A stretch of 64,000 nucleotides of DNA from Candidatus Melainabacteria bacterium (GTDB taxonomy: Bacteria > Cyanobacteriota > Vampirovibrionia > Obscuribacterales > Obscuribacteraceae), in contig JABDBL010000007.1 of assembly GCA_013288645.1 (NCBI GenBank), positions 25,610 to 89,609 of the forward strand, read 5' to 3'. Numbering within the stretch: the first letter of the stretch is position 1; every line of letters starts with the position of its first letter. The notes beneath the pieces were generated by a model. It made no database searches, had not been told where the DNA came from, and saw only the letters and a program-made list of their open reading frames with translations. A program made the translations under genes and the position numbers. Shown in pieces: positions 18,352-28,635 of the stretch.

Positions 18352-19674
18352 TCATTGTGAATTAATTTCTTGTAGCGAAACGTGGGTAGGGATAATGTCA
18401 ACTGGATAGGGGAAGAACCCCGCTATTGTGTAAAAATGGTCTGGATCGGGATTTTTAGTGGCAGCCCAATAAGAATTTTGAGCACGGATTTTTTTTGCCT
18501 GCTCTTGTAGCGACCGGGCTAGAGTCAATTTTCTTTGTTTTGAAGCTACTTGTGATAAACGTTCAAGACAGAAAACTTGTCCAGAATAAACGACTCCGTC
18601 AGGATGAATAATTTTGTTTGTTGAGTTAACTTTAGGAACCGGACATTTTTCAAACGTAATTAAGCTTGTTCGGAGGAGCCAATCTGCTTCAGTTAGGTTT
18701 CCCAGGCGATATTCCAATAGACCTAACGTTGCGCCATACATCCCTGTATAGATTGTATTATTGAACGACGGAAATCTTTCAGCATGTTTCTTTATTGATT
18801 CAAAGGCTTTTGTATAAAGTGCTTTCGCTCTCTCTTTGTCTCCCTCCTCTTCTTTTGCATGACCGAGATAAAAATAAAAGCGAGGATCGTCAACAATACT
18901 TTTATTGGTTTGGTCAGGTTGGAAAGCTCTATTAAGAGCGACTTCAGCATCAGCTGGCCGACATGCCAGCAAGTACGACATTCCTAGGTCCAAATACATT
19001 GAAACTGTATTGTTCGGATCAACTGAGTTTACTCGCTGCATATAGCTGGTTAGCTTTTCATTGTAGTGCACTAATTTTTGATAATTTCCGTACTGTCCAC
19101 AATCACTTTTAAGTAGCATTGTTCTACTTATCAAAACAGGATCAAGTTTGTCCTCCGTAGAAAGCTTAATGTCTAGATAGTGCTCTAGACAATATTCTTT
19201 TATATCTTCTCTTATTGAATGTTCGCCACGTTTGTAAAAAGCGTTTGCCATATCGTCCATCCACACTTGGAGATTAGAATCACAGGCAGCCGTATCTTTT
19301 ATGGTTAAGGCAAGTTTTATCGCTTTCTGAACCAATACATCGGTCTGTCCTAACTTGTGGTTTTGTATTTTAACTTGTACTAAACGGCTTAGAAATTCAA
19401 TGACTTTCATGCTCGATCCAGAGTTTTCTGCTTCTGCGAGAGCTTGAGTGTATAAGCTGTCTGCTTTATCTAAAGCACCATCAGTTTGTGCTTTTAAAGC
19501 CTGCATTCTTAGATTCGAAACGGATTTTTCTAAAGAAATAGCCTTTTGTTGGATTTGGATATGTTGAATATAAAAACATAGAGCGGTTGCACTGATAATA
19601 AATATCAATACAAACATAAACGTCAATAAGCGCCAGCGTTTATCTAATTTATTTATGGTTTCTATTGAAAACAT
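18352..19674 (-). CDS. TPR protein with N-terminal membrane anchor (copy 1 of a duplicated pair)
   Basis: The 440-residue protein starts MFSIETINKLDKRWRLL, has one transmembrane helix (about 18-37) and is then helical, with TPR-like units such as QTDGALDKADSLYTQALAEAE, DLGMSYLLACRPADAEVAL and YLGHAKEEEGDKERAKALYTKAFE. It ends IIPTHVSLQEINSQ. Its paralogue lies at 23647-24954: the first 165 or so residues are about 85% identical, the middle diverges strongly, and the last 15 are again similar. About 155 bp upstream is duplicated as well. It probably sits in the inner membrane with the TPRs outside. No function is known to me. Confidence 0.75.
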   Translation of the reverse strand: MFSIETINKLDKRWRLLTFMFVLIFIISATALCFYIQHIQIQQKAISLEKSVSNLRMQALKAQTDGALDKADSLYTQALAEAENSGSSMKVIEFLSRLVQVKIQNHKLGQTDVLVQKAIKLALTIKDTAACDSNLQVWMDDMANAFYKRGEHSIREDIKEYCLEHYLDIKLSTEDKLDPVLISRTMLLKSDCGQYGNYQKLVHYNEKLTSYMQRVNSVDPNNTVSMYLDLGMSYLLACRPADAEVALNRAFQPDQTNKSIVDDPRFYFYLGHAKEEEGDKERAKALYTKAFESIKKHAERFPSFNNTIYTGMYGATLGLLEYRLGNLTEADWLLRTSLITFEKCPVPKVNSTNKIIHPDGVVYSGQVFCLERLSQVASKQRKLTLARSLQEQAKKIRAQNSYWAATKNPDPDHFYTIAGFFPYPVDIIPTHVSLQEINSQ

Positions 19675-19830
19675 TTTAGTCCATGCGAGTTAGAGTAATT
19701 CAGTAAGTTGTTTCTGATTTTAGAACTTAACCTTTCTATTCATTCCCCACAATTTCCTCATTAAACTTGCCACATTGATTGATAAATATAGAACAGGTTC
19801 CTATGGAGTTTTATTGAGCAACCAAGCAGA
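18352..19830 (-). repeat. Segmental duplication, copy 1 (TPR gene plus upstream region)
   Basis: This segment is repeated in the same orientation at about 23647-25108. Similarity covers the gene's 5' half and about 155 bp before its start, including TTTCTATTCATTCCCC and GTTTTATT(G/A)AGCAACCA, where it stops near 19826. The middle of the coding region is much less similar. The spacing between the two start codons is about 5.3 kb. Confidence 0.8.
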
Positions 19831-19847
19831 CAGCATTACTCGATTAA

Positions 19848-22295
19848 TTATTCAATGTTGATAAAAAAGTGATCGCCACAAAGTCCAACTTGCTCTCCAT
19901 TTTTATTAAGAGCCCTCAGGCGTGCTTTATAAGTACCTTTGCCTGGAAATGATGCGTGTAGTATTTTTAGCATCCCAGACGGACTGCTAGCCGGAATGCT
20001 AAATGCAACATTTGGGTCTGGCTGATTTGAATAAGGAGTTTCAAAATCTTTATTTTGGTCAGGAAGTTTGTATGGGCCAATAACTTCCAGTGCAACTTGA
20101 ATGCAGCCGGTAATATGGCTCGCATCATAGTGAATAAGATGATTATTAGACGACTGGTTTAATTTGATCAAAGAGGACCCGGAAACTATAGGAATAATTG
20201 TATTTGCCTCTGGCAAGCTCATGGACAGTAACTTAATATCACTGTGTGGTGGTAACACTAATTTCAATCCACGACATTTATCACCTAATGCCCAATCAGG
20301 GAAATTTCGGAGCGGGAATATTAATTTCTGTTCTTTCCCATTAGGGATAATTTTTACACGAGAAAATGTATTGGGAGAACAATATTCATTTAAAGAATAA
20401 TCCGGAACAATATTGTTTAAAAAGTGTAATTCATAATCAAGTGTTGACTTGTTGTCTGGTTGCGATCCTATGGCTATCTCGAAACTTACAAAATCAATTG
20501 GCCAACAGGGGAATTCTGCTAAGTTAATTTCTAGAGATGAACGGCTGTCTGAAACGAGATGAATGCTTTCATTTTCCCATTCCACTTTACCAGGTGAAGT
20601 TGTTTCATTGTGAATTATCGCCTTAAGCTCCTTACCTTGCCAAGTTTTTTTGTAATTTGTAATCGGAAAAATCATAGAAATAGGAATCGAACAATAAGGG
20701 ATAGTAGGTTTTAGTTTTTGTTCTTTATCGTCCCAATACAAAAAATATATTTTCCCTTCTCCTGTATTGATAGATTCCTTTAAAAAGGCAAAAGGAATAT
20801 ACCAATCATCAACTTCAAGAATGCTGCAATTAGAAAGGTTTCGTTCTAGAAACGGAACTTTAGGCATGCTGATGATGCCCAAAGCATTTGTTGGCGGTGG
20901 TAAACCCAGAATTCTCACTAACGGATCGCCAGGTATTGACTGATAGTATTTTTGCAGTTCTTTGATAACTTTATTTGATCGGTGTCCAATATCAGCATAT
21001 GCTTGATTGTTGCAATAAAGAATCAAGGCTGACAAGGCAATAAAAGCACCGCCAATGGTACGTATTAATGTGGAGTATTTAAAATCAGAGCTAAAATTGG
21101 ACAGGCCGCAAGTGGCAAGCATGCATAATGGAACCGTTGCTAAATAAGTAACTCTGGCATTTATAAGATGAAAATGCGGAAAATTAGTCCCGAAAATATT
21201 ACTTGCCGGTGCCAAACTACACACGAACCACGTTATTAAAAATAGTCCTAACCTTCTATTGCCCGACAACTTGTTTGGCATTATGAAAGTATATAAAGAT
21301 AACAGTAAGGCTGAGATTATTATTATTCCCCATGCAATAGCCACAGGGCTGTCTTTGGCAAGAATGGAGATGTCTAGAGGTATCAATAGCTGTTGCAGTC
21401 CATGCAACCATGTTTGGAGTATGTCTATAAATCTCTGGTGATATAGGGTCGAAGACTTAACAATAAATGTTCCGAGTACAAATTTGCGCAAGAAAAAATA
21501 TGCAATTAATACAAGCCAATATGGTGTGGTGATTAGAAGTGTCTTTTTTAATGCTGTTCGCCAATTTATTGAAATAGAAATTCGATTTGCCAAAAGTATT
21601 TCATATGCAAGGAGTATAAATGGTAAGGTAGTAGCTGCTTCTTCAGTAAGGAGTGCCAAACCAAAGCAACAGATACTTGAAATAATAGACACTTTGGTGG
21701 ATGATTTGCGCCAAGAGATATAACACCAGAAACTCAGTAAATAAAATAAAGTAACGAGAATAGTGTGTTGAGCAGCAAACCAATTCACTGCAGAAATATG
21801 TATTGGATACAAGTCGAATAATGCTGCGCTAAAAAACGCCCAGGTGATTTGTGTTTTATTTATGTTAGATGATTGAGTGGCATCTTTGCTCAACCCGATA
21901 ACGATTGATCCGAGCAGTAAACTACTAAGAAGCATACACACAATGCTAAATAAGCGAAAGTAAAGTCCGTTTGCCCCCCCCAAAAAATATTCCATGGCCC
22001 AGATTATGGTAATTAGGGGCCGATAATAATATGGCTCGTTCATATAGTGATGAAAGAACGGTTGTATAAGAAGTGAAGGGTTATTTGTTGTCTCCTTGAG
22101 CCATACAAGGAAGGCAAAATCGTCCATGAAAAAGAAATTAAATAACGCTGGTTTATAAGCTACGAGAGTGATAGCTGTAATAAGAATAGCCAATAGTCCA
22201 TAAAACCAAAATCGGTATAGGGCATAAAAAGATGGTTTTCTTTCCAAAACGCAGTTAGTATTATGTTTGATTATCTGAGAAGCTGATGAGTCCAT
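19848..22295 (-). CDS. Polytopic membrane glycosyltransferase-like (GT-C) protein
   Basis: The 815-residue protein has an N-terminal half with about 10-12 transmembrane helices and a C-terminal half of about 380 residues that is soluble and beta-rich. The first loop after helix 1 reads FNFFFMDDFAFLVWLK, and YYYRPLITIIWAMEYFLGG follows. An acidic DD in the first extracytoplasmic loop is the usual catalytic feature of GT-C enzymes that use lipid-linked sugars (PMT/ArnT-like). The C-terminal part may bind glycans. It lies between the two TPR paralogues and 37 bp downstream of the SGNH-like gene, on the same strand. The substrate is unknown. Confidence 0.6.
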   Translation of the reverse strand: MDSSASQIIKHNTNCVLERKPSFYALYRFWFYGLLAILITAITLVAYKPALFNFFFMDDFAFLVWLKETTNNPSLLIQPFFHHYMNEPYYYRPLITIIWAMEYFLGGANGLYFRLFSIVCMLLSSLLLGSIVIGLSKDATQSSNINKTQITWAFFSAALFDLYPIHISAVNWFAAQHTILVTLFYLLSFWCYISWRKSSTKVSIISSICCFGLALLTEEAATTLPFILLAYEILLANRISISINWRTALKKTLLITTPYWLVLIAYFFLRKFVLGTFIVKSSTLYHQRFIDILQTWLHGLQQLLIPLDISILAKDSPVAIAWGIIIISALLLSLYTFIMPNKLSGNRRLGLFLITWFVCSLAPASNIFGTNFPHFHLINARVTYLATVPLCMLATCGLSNFSSDFKYSTLIRTIGGAFIALSALILYCNNQAYADIGHRSNKVIKELQKYYQSIPGDPLVRILGLPPPTNALGIISMPKVPFLERNLSNCSILEVDDWYIPFAFLKESINTGEGKIYFLYWDDKEQKLKPTIPYCSIPISMIFPITNYKKTWQGKELKAIIHNETTSPGKVEWENESIHLVSDSRSSLEINLAEFPCWPIDFVSFEIAIGSQPDNKSTLDYELHFLNNIVPDYSLNEYCSPNTFSRVKIIPNGKEQKLIFPLRNFPDWALGDKCRGLKLVLPPHSDIKLLSMSLPEANTIIPIVSGSSLIKLNQSSNNHLIHYDASHITGCIQVALEVIGPYKLPDQNKDFETPYSNQPDPNVAFSIPASSPSGMLKILHASFPGKGTYKARLRALNKNGEQVGLCGDHFFINIE

Positions 22296-22332
22296 ACAAA
22301 ATTACGGGAATATCAAATTCATAAAATCGTAC

Positions 22333-23421
22333 CTACAAAAGACATTTATTGGAAAGAGCTAAAAGTTCCTGGTATGTTTTCCAGCGAAATTTATTAGCCA
22401 TATATACTGCGAGTACCCTAGACCATCTAAGACCGCCAGCTAAATTCAAGTGAATACCATCAATCAGCTCATTATTTTCAAATGGTAACACAACCCGATC
22501 CGCACTAATATAGTCGGCCCCATTTTTTCTGCAGATTTTGCTAATCCGATCGTCATAGTATTTCCAAAAAGTGTCTGACAATAATTTTTTGTTAGTAGCT
22601 GAAATAGGAAAGTTAAAGGCTACTACTTGAATGTGTTGTTCTGCCAAGTATTTTAACAAAGAATCGAAACAATCCATTTGCCTATCTAATTGTGGCGAAA
22701 ATGGGTTGTTATATCGTAACCTATATTCTGCTGTATCATCCTTGAATAAAGAACTGTCGTTTGAGTAAATGATGACTTCTCCGTCAGAAATACGTTGAAA
22801 GGGCTTCCCTAAATGAAGTGATGACTCGTCTTCAGATCCATAGTTACAGGTTTGTTTAAGTCCATATTTTTCTGTACGGATCTTATCTAAAGCATTATGT
22901 AATGAATCCGAATTAGTATATCTGGAGAAAAAAGCAAATGCTTCAGTAGAATTTTCTGATGGGAAGTAATTATCAATAAAGTCTCTAGGAGAGAATGTTA
23001 TTGCTACAAGTTTAGGTTTGTATTTTGTTGAAAATAATGCACGAGAAATAACCAATTGATCAGAAATCATTGCTCCAGGAAGCGCACCAATAAATACGCG
23101 CAAGTGCTTATTTAATAGAGCATAAAGATCATGTTCGAGAACATATGAACGATGATCGTCTGTAACGTCAATAACTCGATCATAGATATAAGCATCAGCC
23201 CCAAGTACTGGACCCAGCTGGGAACTGCCCAATATGACAATATCCGGTGGTTGTGACTCAGCAAAGTACGCCTTTGCTAACCACCAGCTAGCAAGGCCAT
23301 CTATGATGTTAGATTCTTTATGGTTATTTGAAAGAGATAATAAGGTGTTGGCAAATACGAAAATTAATAAGGCAACAAGGCAACTTATTATTACAATTTG
23401 TACTGTGTCTTTATTTTGCAT
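22333..23421 (-). CDS. Membrane-anchored SGNH-hydrolase-like protein (DUF1574-like)
   Basis: The 362-residue protein has one N-terminal transmembrane helix (about 8-28) and an exported domain. The SGNH block I region reads DIVILGSSQLGP, with Ser in place of the usual GDS; the block V pair is D-G-I-H in ELIDGIHLNLAGG near the C-terminus. This is the pattern of DUF1574/AlgJ-like proteins that O-acylate or de-acylate surface polysaccharides. It is directly upstream of the GT-C-like gene in the same orientation, which supports a cell-surface glycan role. Whether it is catalytically active cannot be told from sequence alone. Confidence 0.6.
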   Translation of the reverse strand: MQNKDTVQIVIISCLVALLIFVFANTLLSLSNNHKESNIIDGLASWWLAKAYFAESQPPDIVILGSSQLGPVLGADAYIYDRVIDVTDDHRSYVLEHDLYALLNKHLRVFIGALPGAMISDQLVISRALFSTKYKPKLVAITFSPRDFIDNYFPSENSTEAFAFFSRYTNSDSLHNALDKIRTEKYGLKQTCNYGSEDESSLHLGKPFQRISDGEVIIYSNDSSLFKDDTAEYRLRYNNPFSPQLDRQMDCFDSLLKYLAEQHIQVVAFNFPISATNKKLLSDTFWKYYDDRISKICRKNGADYISADRVVLPFENNELIDGIHLNLAGGLRWSRVLAVYMANKFRWKTYQELLALSNKCLL

Positions 23422-23625
23422 AAATCTTTCCGAGCAAAGTCATTTTCTTATGTTTAAAAATGTCCTTTGTAGCCGCGCAATTTTAGACAGGCAGACATTA
23501 AAGACACAGCAAGTATAACTTAATTACTGGGTTAGGTATTTAAAGCATTCAATCGTTCATTGGTTGATGGCTTCGATTCTTATCGTAATCTTATTAATAA
23601 CCTTAGTTGGTATTTATCAACCGCC

Positions 23626-23653
23626 AAAATAGAAATCGATCGATTTCTATTTT
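23626..23653. terminator. 28-bp perfect palindrome over the stop codon of the TPR gene
   Basis: The sequence from AAAATAGAAATCGA to TCGATTTCTATTTT is its own reverse complement over 28 bp, centred between 23639 and 23640. The TAG stop of the minus-strand TPR gene (23647-23649) lies in one arm. In RNA it could form a 12-13-bp stem with a small loop, with U-runs within the arms. A bidirectional terminator is plausible; a protein-binding site is the alternative. Confidence 0.45.
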
Positions 23654-24954
23654 TGGTCAATTTCTTGTAGTGAAAAGTGGGTGGGGATGATTTCTAGCGG
23701 AAAGGGAAACATTCCTCCCGTAGGATAAACGCTATCTGGATCAGGGTGTTTGCAGGTGGCCCATTCAGGATTCTTCAAACGAATTCCTTTTGCTTGTGCT
23801 TGTAGTGCGTGTGCTAACATTAGATTTCCCTTCTGTAGAGCTATTTGTGCCAAATGTTCGGCAGCAAAAACCCGGCCCGAATAAACTAACCTGGCAGGAT
23901 ACACCTGGGCGTTTGCGGAATCGTCTTTAGTTATGGGACATTTATAAAAACGATCTAAACTTGCTGCATAAAGCTTTGCGGCTTCAGCTATGTTACCTAG
24001 GCGCTGTTCTACAAAGCCCAAAGTATTTTCGTATACTCCAAGTCTTACTGTCCAAGCACATTGTTTTTCTAGCTCGAGAGCTTTTCGATAAAAAATTCTA
24101 GCTGCTTGCAGATTGCCTTCCTTTTCTTTCAAAAGTCCAAGATGAAAATCAAGGTCAGCTTCCTGTCCCTGGCTTCCATTAAGCTTAGTTCTGAGAATAA
24201 AACATTGTTTGAGAGAGGACTCTGCGTTAGCAAATTGGTGCCTTTGTGCGAATATGTCAGATAAAGCAAGGTATACGCTTGCCAGAGTGTTAGGGTCATT
24301 TGGTTTTGTTCGCTTAAGATAATCACAAAGTTTTTCTCCATAAGGAGATGCTTCGATGTCGCGCCCGTCATTCGAGAGATGAGCAATCAGTAAATGCGCT
24401 TTACCAACTAAAAGAGGATCGTAATGATCTTCTATTGGTAGTTTAATGTCTAGATAATGCTTTAGACAATATTCTTTAATATCTTCTCTTGTCGAATGTT
24501 CGCCGCGTTTGTAAAAAGCATTTGCCATATCGTCCATCCAAACTTCTAGGTTGGAATCGCTGGCAGTGGTGTCTTTTATTGATAAGGCCAGTTTTATTGC
24601 TTTCTGAACCAATGCATCAGTTTGTCCGAGCTTGTGGTTTTGTATTTTGACTTGTACCAAGCGGCTAAGAAATTCAATAATTTTCATACTTGAGCCAGAA
24701 CTTTCTGCTTCTGCCAAAGCTTGAGTATATAAGCTATCTGCTTTGTCTAAGTTACCATCAGTTTGTGCTTTTAAAGCCTGTGTTCTTAAGGTGGATACTG
24801 ATTTTTCTAAAGAAATGGCCTTTTGCTGGTTTTGGATATGTTGGACGTAAAAGCATAGAGAGACTGTACTTATAATAAATACCAATACAAACATAAACAT
24901 CAATAATAAGCGCCAGCGCTTATCCAATTTAGTTATGGTTTCGATTGAAAACAT
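23647..24954 (-). CDS. TPR protein with N-terminal membrane anchor (copy 2 of a duplicated pair)
   Basis: About 435 residues from the ATG at 24954 (MFSIETITKLDKRW), the start equivalent to copy 1; an in-frame start at 24969 adds MPGLK. It has one transmembrane helix near the N-terminus followed by TPR-like helices, for example SLKQCFILRTKLNGS, DLDFHLGLLKEKEGNLQAARIFYRKALE and YENTLGFVEQRLGNIAEAAKLY. The first 165 residues are near-identical to copy 1; the TPR core differs, while the end (EIIPTHFSLQEIDQK) is again similar. The mosaic pattern suggests recombination between the copies or different selection on the two parts. Its 3' end overlaps a 28-bp palindrome. Confidence 0.75.
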   Translation of the reverse strand: MFSIETITKLDKRWRLLLMFMFVLVFIISTVSLCFYVQHIQNQQKAISLEKSVSTLRTQALKAQTDGNLDKADSLYTQALAEAESSGSSMKIIEFLSRLVQVKIQNHKLGQTDALVQKAIKLALSIKDTTASDSNLEVWMDDMANAFYKRGEHSTREDIKEYCLKHYLDIKLPIEDHYDPLLVGKAHLLIAHLSNDGRDIEASPYGEKLCDYLKRTKPNDPNTLASVYLALSDIFAQRHQFANAESSLKQCFILRTKLNGSQGQEADLDFHLGLLKEKEGNLQAARIFYRKALELEKQCAWTVRLGVYENTLGFVEQRLGNIAEAAKLYAASLDRFYKCPITKDDSANAQVYPARLVYSGRVFAAEHLAQIALQKGNLMLAHALQAQAKGIRLKNPEWATCKHPDPDSVYPTGGMFPFPLEIIPTHFSLQEIDQK

Positions 24955-25108
24955 TTTTAGTCCAGGCAAGTTTAGTAGTACAGTAAATTGTTTCTGTTTT
25001 TAGGATGTTAGCCTTTCTATTCATTCCCCGCGATATTCTGATTAAACTTGCTGCATTGACTGATAAATGTAGAATTGGCGTCTACGAGTTTTATTAAGCA
25101 ACCAAAAG
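23647..25108 (-). repeat. Segmental duplication, copy 2 (TPR gene plus upstream region)
   Basis: Same-orientation counterpart of about 18352-19830. The shared upstream block ends near 25108 at GTTTTATTAAGCAACCA. The TAA that closes the truncated esterase frame (25094-25096) lies inside this block, so the insertion of the duplicated segment is what cut that gene. Confidence 0.8.
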
Positions 25109-25456
25109 CATAGAAGGTGTTTTATGACTATTGTGAAAAATCACACCATTGCCGCTGTAAACTGATAGCTCGTAGGGTCCACCAGCAGGCATCGCCGGTA
25201 ATTTTGCAGACCAATTGCCACTGATACCGGGGATAGTGTCAATTTGATTAAGTCCCAATTTAACTTTTACAGGAAGCCCTGGGGTCGCAGTGCCCCAAAT
25301 AGCGATTGGTTTATCTCTTTGAAGCACCATATTGTTTGCGAATATTGCTGGCAGCCAAATTGCTGCCACATCAGCAGGGTGCTCAGGCAACAGCCAAACC
25401 ACCAAGGACAAAATTATGGGAATCCATAATTTATGCCAAGACAGAGGTCTATCCAT
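25094..25456 (-). pseudogene. N-terminal fragment of a sialate O-acetylesterase-like gene
   Basis: The 120-codon frame begins with a signal-peptide-like helix, then LPAIFANNMVLQRDKPIAIWG, then NWSAKLPAMPAGGPYELSV. This is the start of sialate O-acetylesterases, which normally run to 450-650 residues and carry the GQSNM catalytic Ser about 15 residues further on. Here similarity ends at GVIFHN; the last dozen or so codons are unrelated, and the stop lies within the duplicated TPR upstream block. The catalytic domain is missing from the window. The fragment most likely marks the spot where the duplicated segment inserted. Residual expression of a secreted 100-residue peptide cannot be excluded. 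Confidence 0.75.
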
Positions 25457-25479
25457 AATTAAGGCTAGACGAAGACGGC

Positions 25480-25839
25480 TTAAACTTGTTCAGACTTAGC
25501 GATTTGATCGGTAGTTTCATTGAGACTTTCTTGAGCCAATTCTTCAATATAACTAATCACTCTTTCGAATTCTTGATCGTCTTCAATGGTTTGGAAAATG
25601 CACTGATCATCACGTTGTATAAGGCGCATCACAACTAGAGAGCCTTCTTCTGGCTCATCTTGTTTTGGTTTCTTACTTTCTTTGCCATCCTGCTCGGCTT
25701 CAGGGTTCTTAAGCAATAAGGCGTATTCTTGTTTTTCAAATTCAAATACGTCAATCAATTGGCAAGAGTAAGAATGCCCGTCATCACCTTCTAAAGTGAT
25801 TAGGGTTTCATCTTGTTCTGCTGGTGTTTGATTAGGCAT
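25480..25839 (-). CDS. DUF1292 family protein
   Basis: The 119-residue acidic protein matches the DUF1292 layout: ITLEGDDGHSYSCQLIDVFEFEKQEYALLL, a variable charged linker (about residues 50-68), then SLVVMRLIQRDD and FQTIEDDQEFERVISYIEEL. Members are small cytoplasmic proteins of unknown function found in Firmicutes and some relatives of cyanobacteria. It lies 23 bp upstream of the esterase fragment and diverges from atpD. The start at 25839 is preceded by AAGGAATT-like sequence, an acceptable ribosome binding site. Confidence 0.8.
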   Translation of the reverse strand: MPNQTPAEQDETLITLEGDDGHSYSCQLIDVFEFEKQEYALLLKNPEAEQDGKESKKPKQDEPEEGSLVVMRLIQRDDQCIFQTIEDDQEFERVISYIEELAQESLNETTDQIAKSEQV

Positions 25840-26045
25840 TTCTAATTCCTTCTGTAAAGCGGATCTTTAATATTAAAAAAGTAGATAGCGCTTAGATATC
25901 CTCAGAGCTTACCACTTTTGTCGGGGGCTATACATAAAAGCAACGGATCATAAAAGATAAAGTACGAATTAAAGTAAAGTGACTTCATGGCTGCTAATAT
26001 TTATACATTATCTATATATCGCTTCTTTATTTCGGTGGAGTCTAA

Positions 26046-27473
<1,428 letters not shown>

Positions 27474-27511
27474 ATGGTCAGATAGCGTACTAAACAAGAA
27501 AGCAGGGTGTC

Positions 27512-28135
27512 ATGAAAAAGAAATATCAAATTGAAGATGACGAACAGCCCGTAGTTAGTGGTACTGGCAAAGATAGCGGCCAAAGAAATATTTATCTCTT
27601 CGGACGTTTAGAAAACGAAATTGCCTTGCCAGTTGTAAAACGCTTGCTGAAATTCGAAAAAGACTTGCCCGAGGAACCTATCAATTTGTATATAAATTCT
27701 GCTGGTGGCAATGGTTATAATGCTGACGCCATTATTGCTGTCATGCATTCTATGCAGCCCAGAGTAAATACTGTCTGCCTAGGACATGCTTTATCTGGTG
27801 CTTGTGAAATCTTAGCTGCTGGTACAGGGATTCGCAGTGCATATGAGTTTTCTACTTTGATGTTTCACCAAACACTTTGGGAAGCTGATGGTGATATTAC
27901 GAACTTAGAAATACAAGCAGCTCAAGGACAACGTTTTAGAGAAGCACAAATTGAGCTACTGCACCGCTGTACTGGACAAGATAAAGGTAAATTACGTAAA
28001 GACATTGAGCGGGACTACTATCTGTCTGCCAAAGAGGCTTTGGACTATGGAATTATTGATGAAATTATTTATCATCGTGGCACTACCAGTAGTGCAAGCA
28101 AAAACAAGCTTACAATTACAACATTGGCTAGCTAA
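27512..28135 (+). CDS. ClpP-like serine protease encoded between atpD and atpC
   Basis: The 207-residue product has the ClpP fold signatures: RNIYLFGRLENEIA, INLYINSAGGNGYNADAI, CLGHALSGACEILAAG, LMFHQTLWE and ERDYYLSAKEALDYGIIDEII. The catalytic triad is intact by position: Ser95, His119 and Asp168, with spacings 24 and 49 as in E. coli ClpP (25 and 49). Differences from housekeeping ClpP include AL-S-GA for the usual AASMGA and NSAGG for NSPGG. It may be a paralogue that forms mixed rings or acts without ClpX. It starts 38 bp after atpD with AGGGTG as ribosome site and ends 26 bp before atpC, so it should be co-transcribed with ATP synthase genes. Confidence 0.88.
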   Translation: MKKKYQIEDDEQPVVSGTGKDSGQRNIYLFGRLENEIALPVVKRLLKFEKDLPEEPINLYINSAGGNGYNADAIIAVMHSMQPRVNTVCLGHALSGACEILAAGTGIRSAYEFSTLMFHQTLWEADGDITNLEIQAAQGQRFREAQIELLHRCTGQDKGKLRKDIERDYYLSAKEALDYGIIDEIIYHRGTTSSASKNKLTITTLAS

Positions 28136-28161
28136 ATGTAATTGTTGTTTAAGGAAACAGA

Positions 28162-28593
28162 ATGCCCGGAACATTGAATTTACAAATAATTACTCCTGAG
28201 CGTGTGGTGCTTGATCAAGAAGTAGAGCAGGTAAGTGCTCATGCTATAGATGGTGAATTGACCATTCTACCGAATCATGAGCCTTTAATCACTGCTTTAG
28301 CTATTGGCGTTGTGCGTTACACAACCAAAGGAAGTGAGTCGGCCGCAGCTGTTATTGGTGGTTTACTGGAAGTAACTGATAATCGTGTAAGAGTCTTAAG
28401 TGATTCAGCAGAGTTAGATGTTGAAATAGACGAAGCAAGAGCCCATCAAGCCAAAAGCCGTGCTGAAGCAGAAAAAACTCAGCGTACTGATAAGCTTGAT
28501 ATCTATATTACCGAAATGGCTATTTCACGTGCTGTTGCTCGCTTGAAAGCAGCAGAGCTAGTTAAGCGTCGCCGACATTCAATTAATAACTAA
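28162..28593 (+). CDS. atpC: ATP synthase F1 subunit epsilon
   Basis: The 143-residue product has the N-terminal beta-sandwich (LNLQIITPERVVLDQEVEQVS, DGELTILPNHEPLITAL, VIGGLLEVTDNRVRVLSD) and a C-terminal helical hairpin (EARAHQAKSRAEAEK, ISRAVARLKAAELVKRRR). Epsilon is the central-stalk subunit that couples and inhibits F1. The length is typical of bacterial epsilon subunits. It lies 26 bp after the ClpP-like gene and is the last gene of the unit; no clear terminator follows. AAGGAAACAGA lies just before the ATG as the ribosome binding site. Confidence 0.95.
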   Translation: MPGTLNLQIITPERVVLDQEVEQVSAHAIDGELTILPNHEPLITALAIGVVRYTTKGSESAAAVIGGLLEVTDNRVRVLSDSAELDVEIDEARAHQAKSRAEAEKTQRTDKLDIYITEMAISRAVARLKAAELVKRRRHSINN

Positions 28594-28635
28594 TTGCTCT
28601 CAAAAAAATTTGGCTGACACTGAGAAGTTCTTGCC

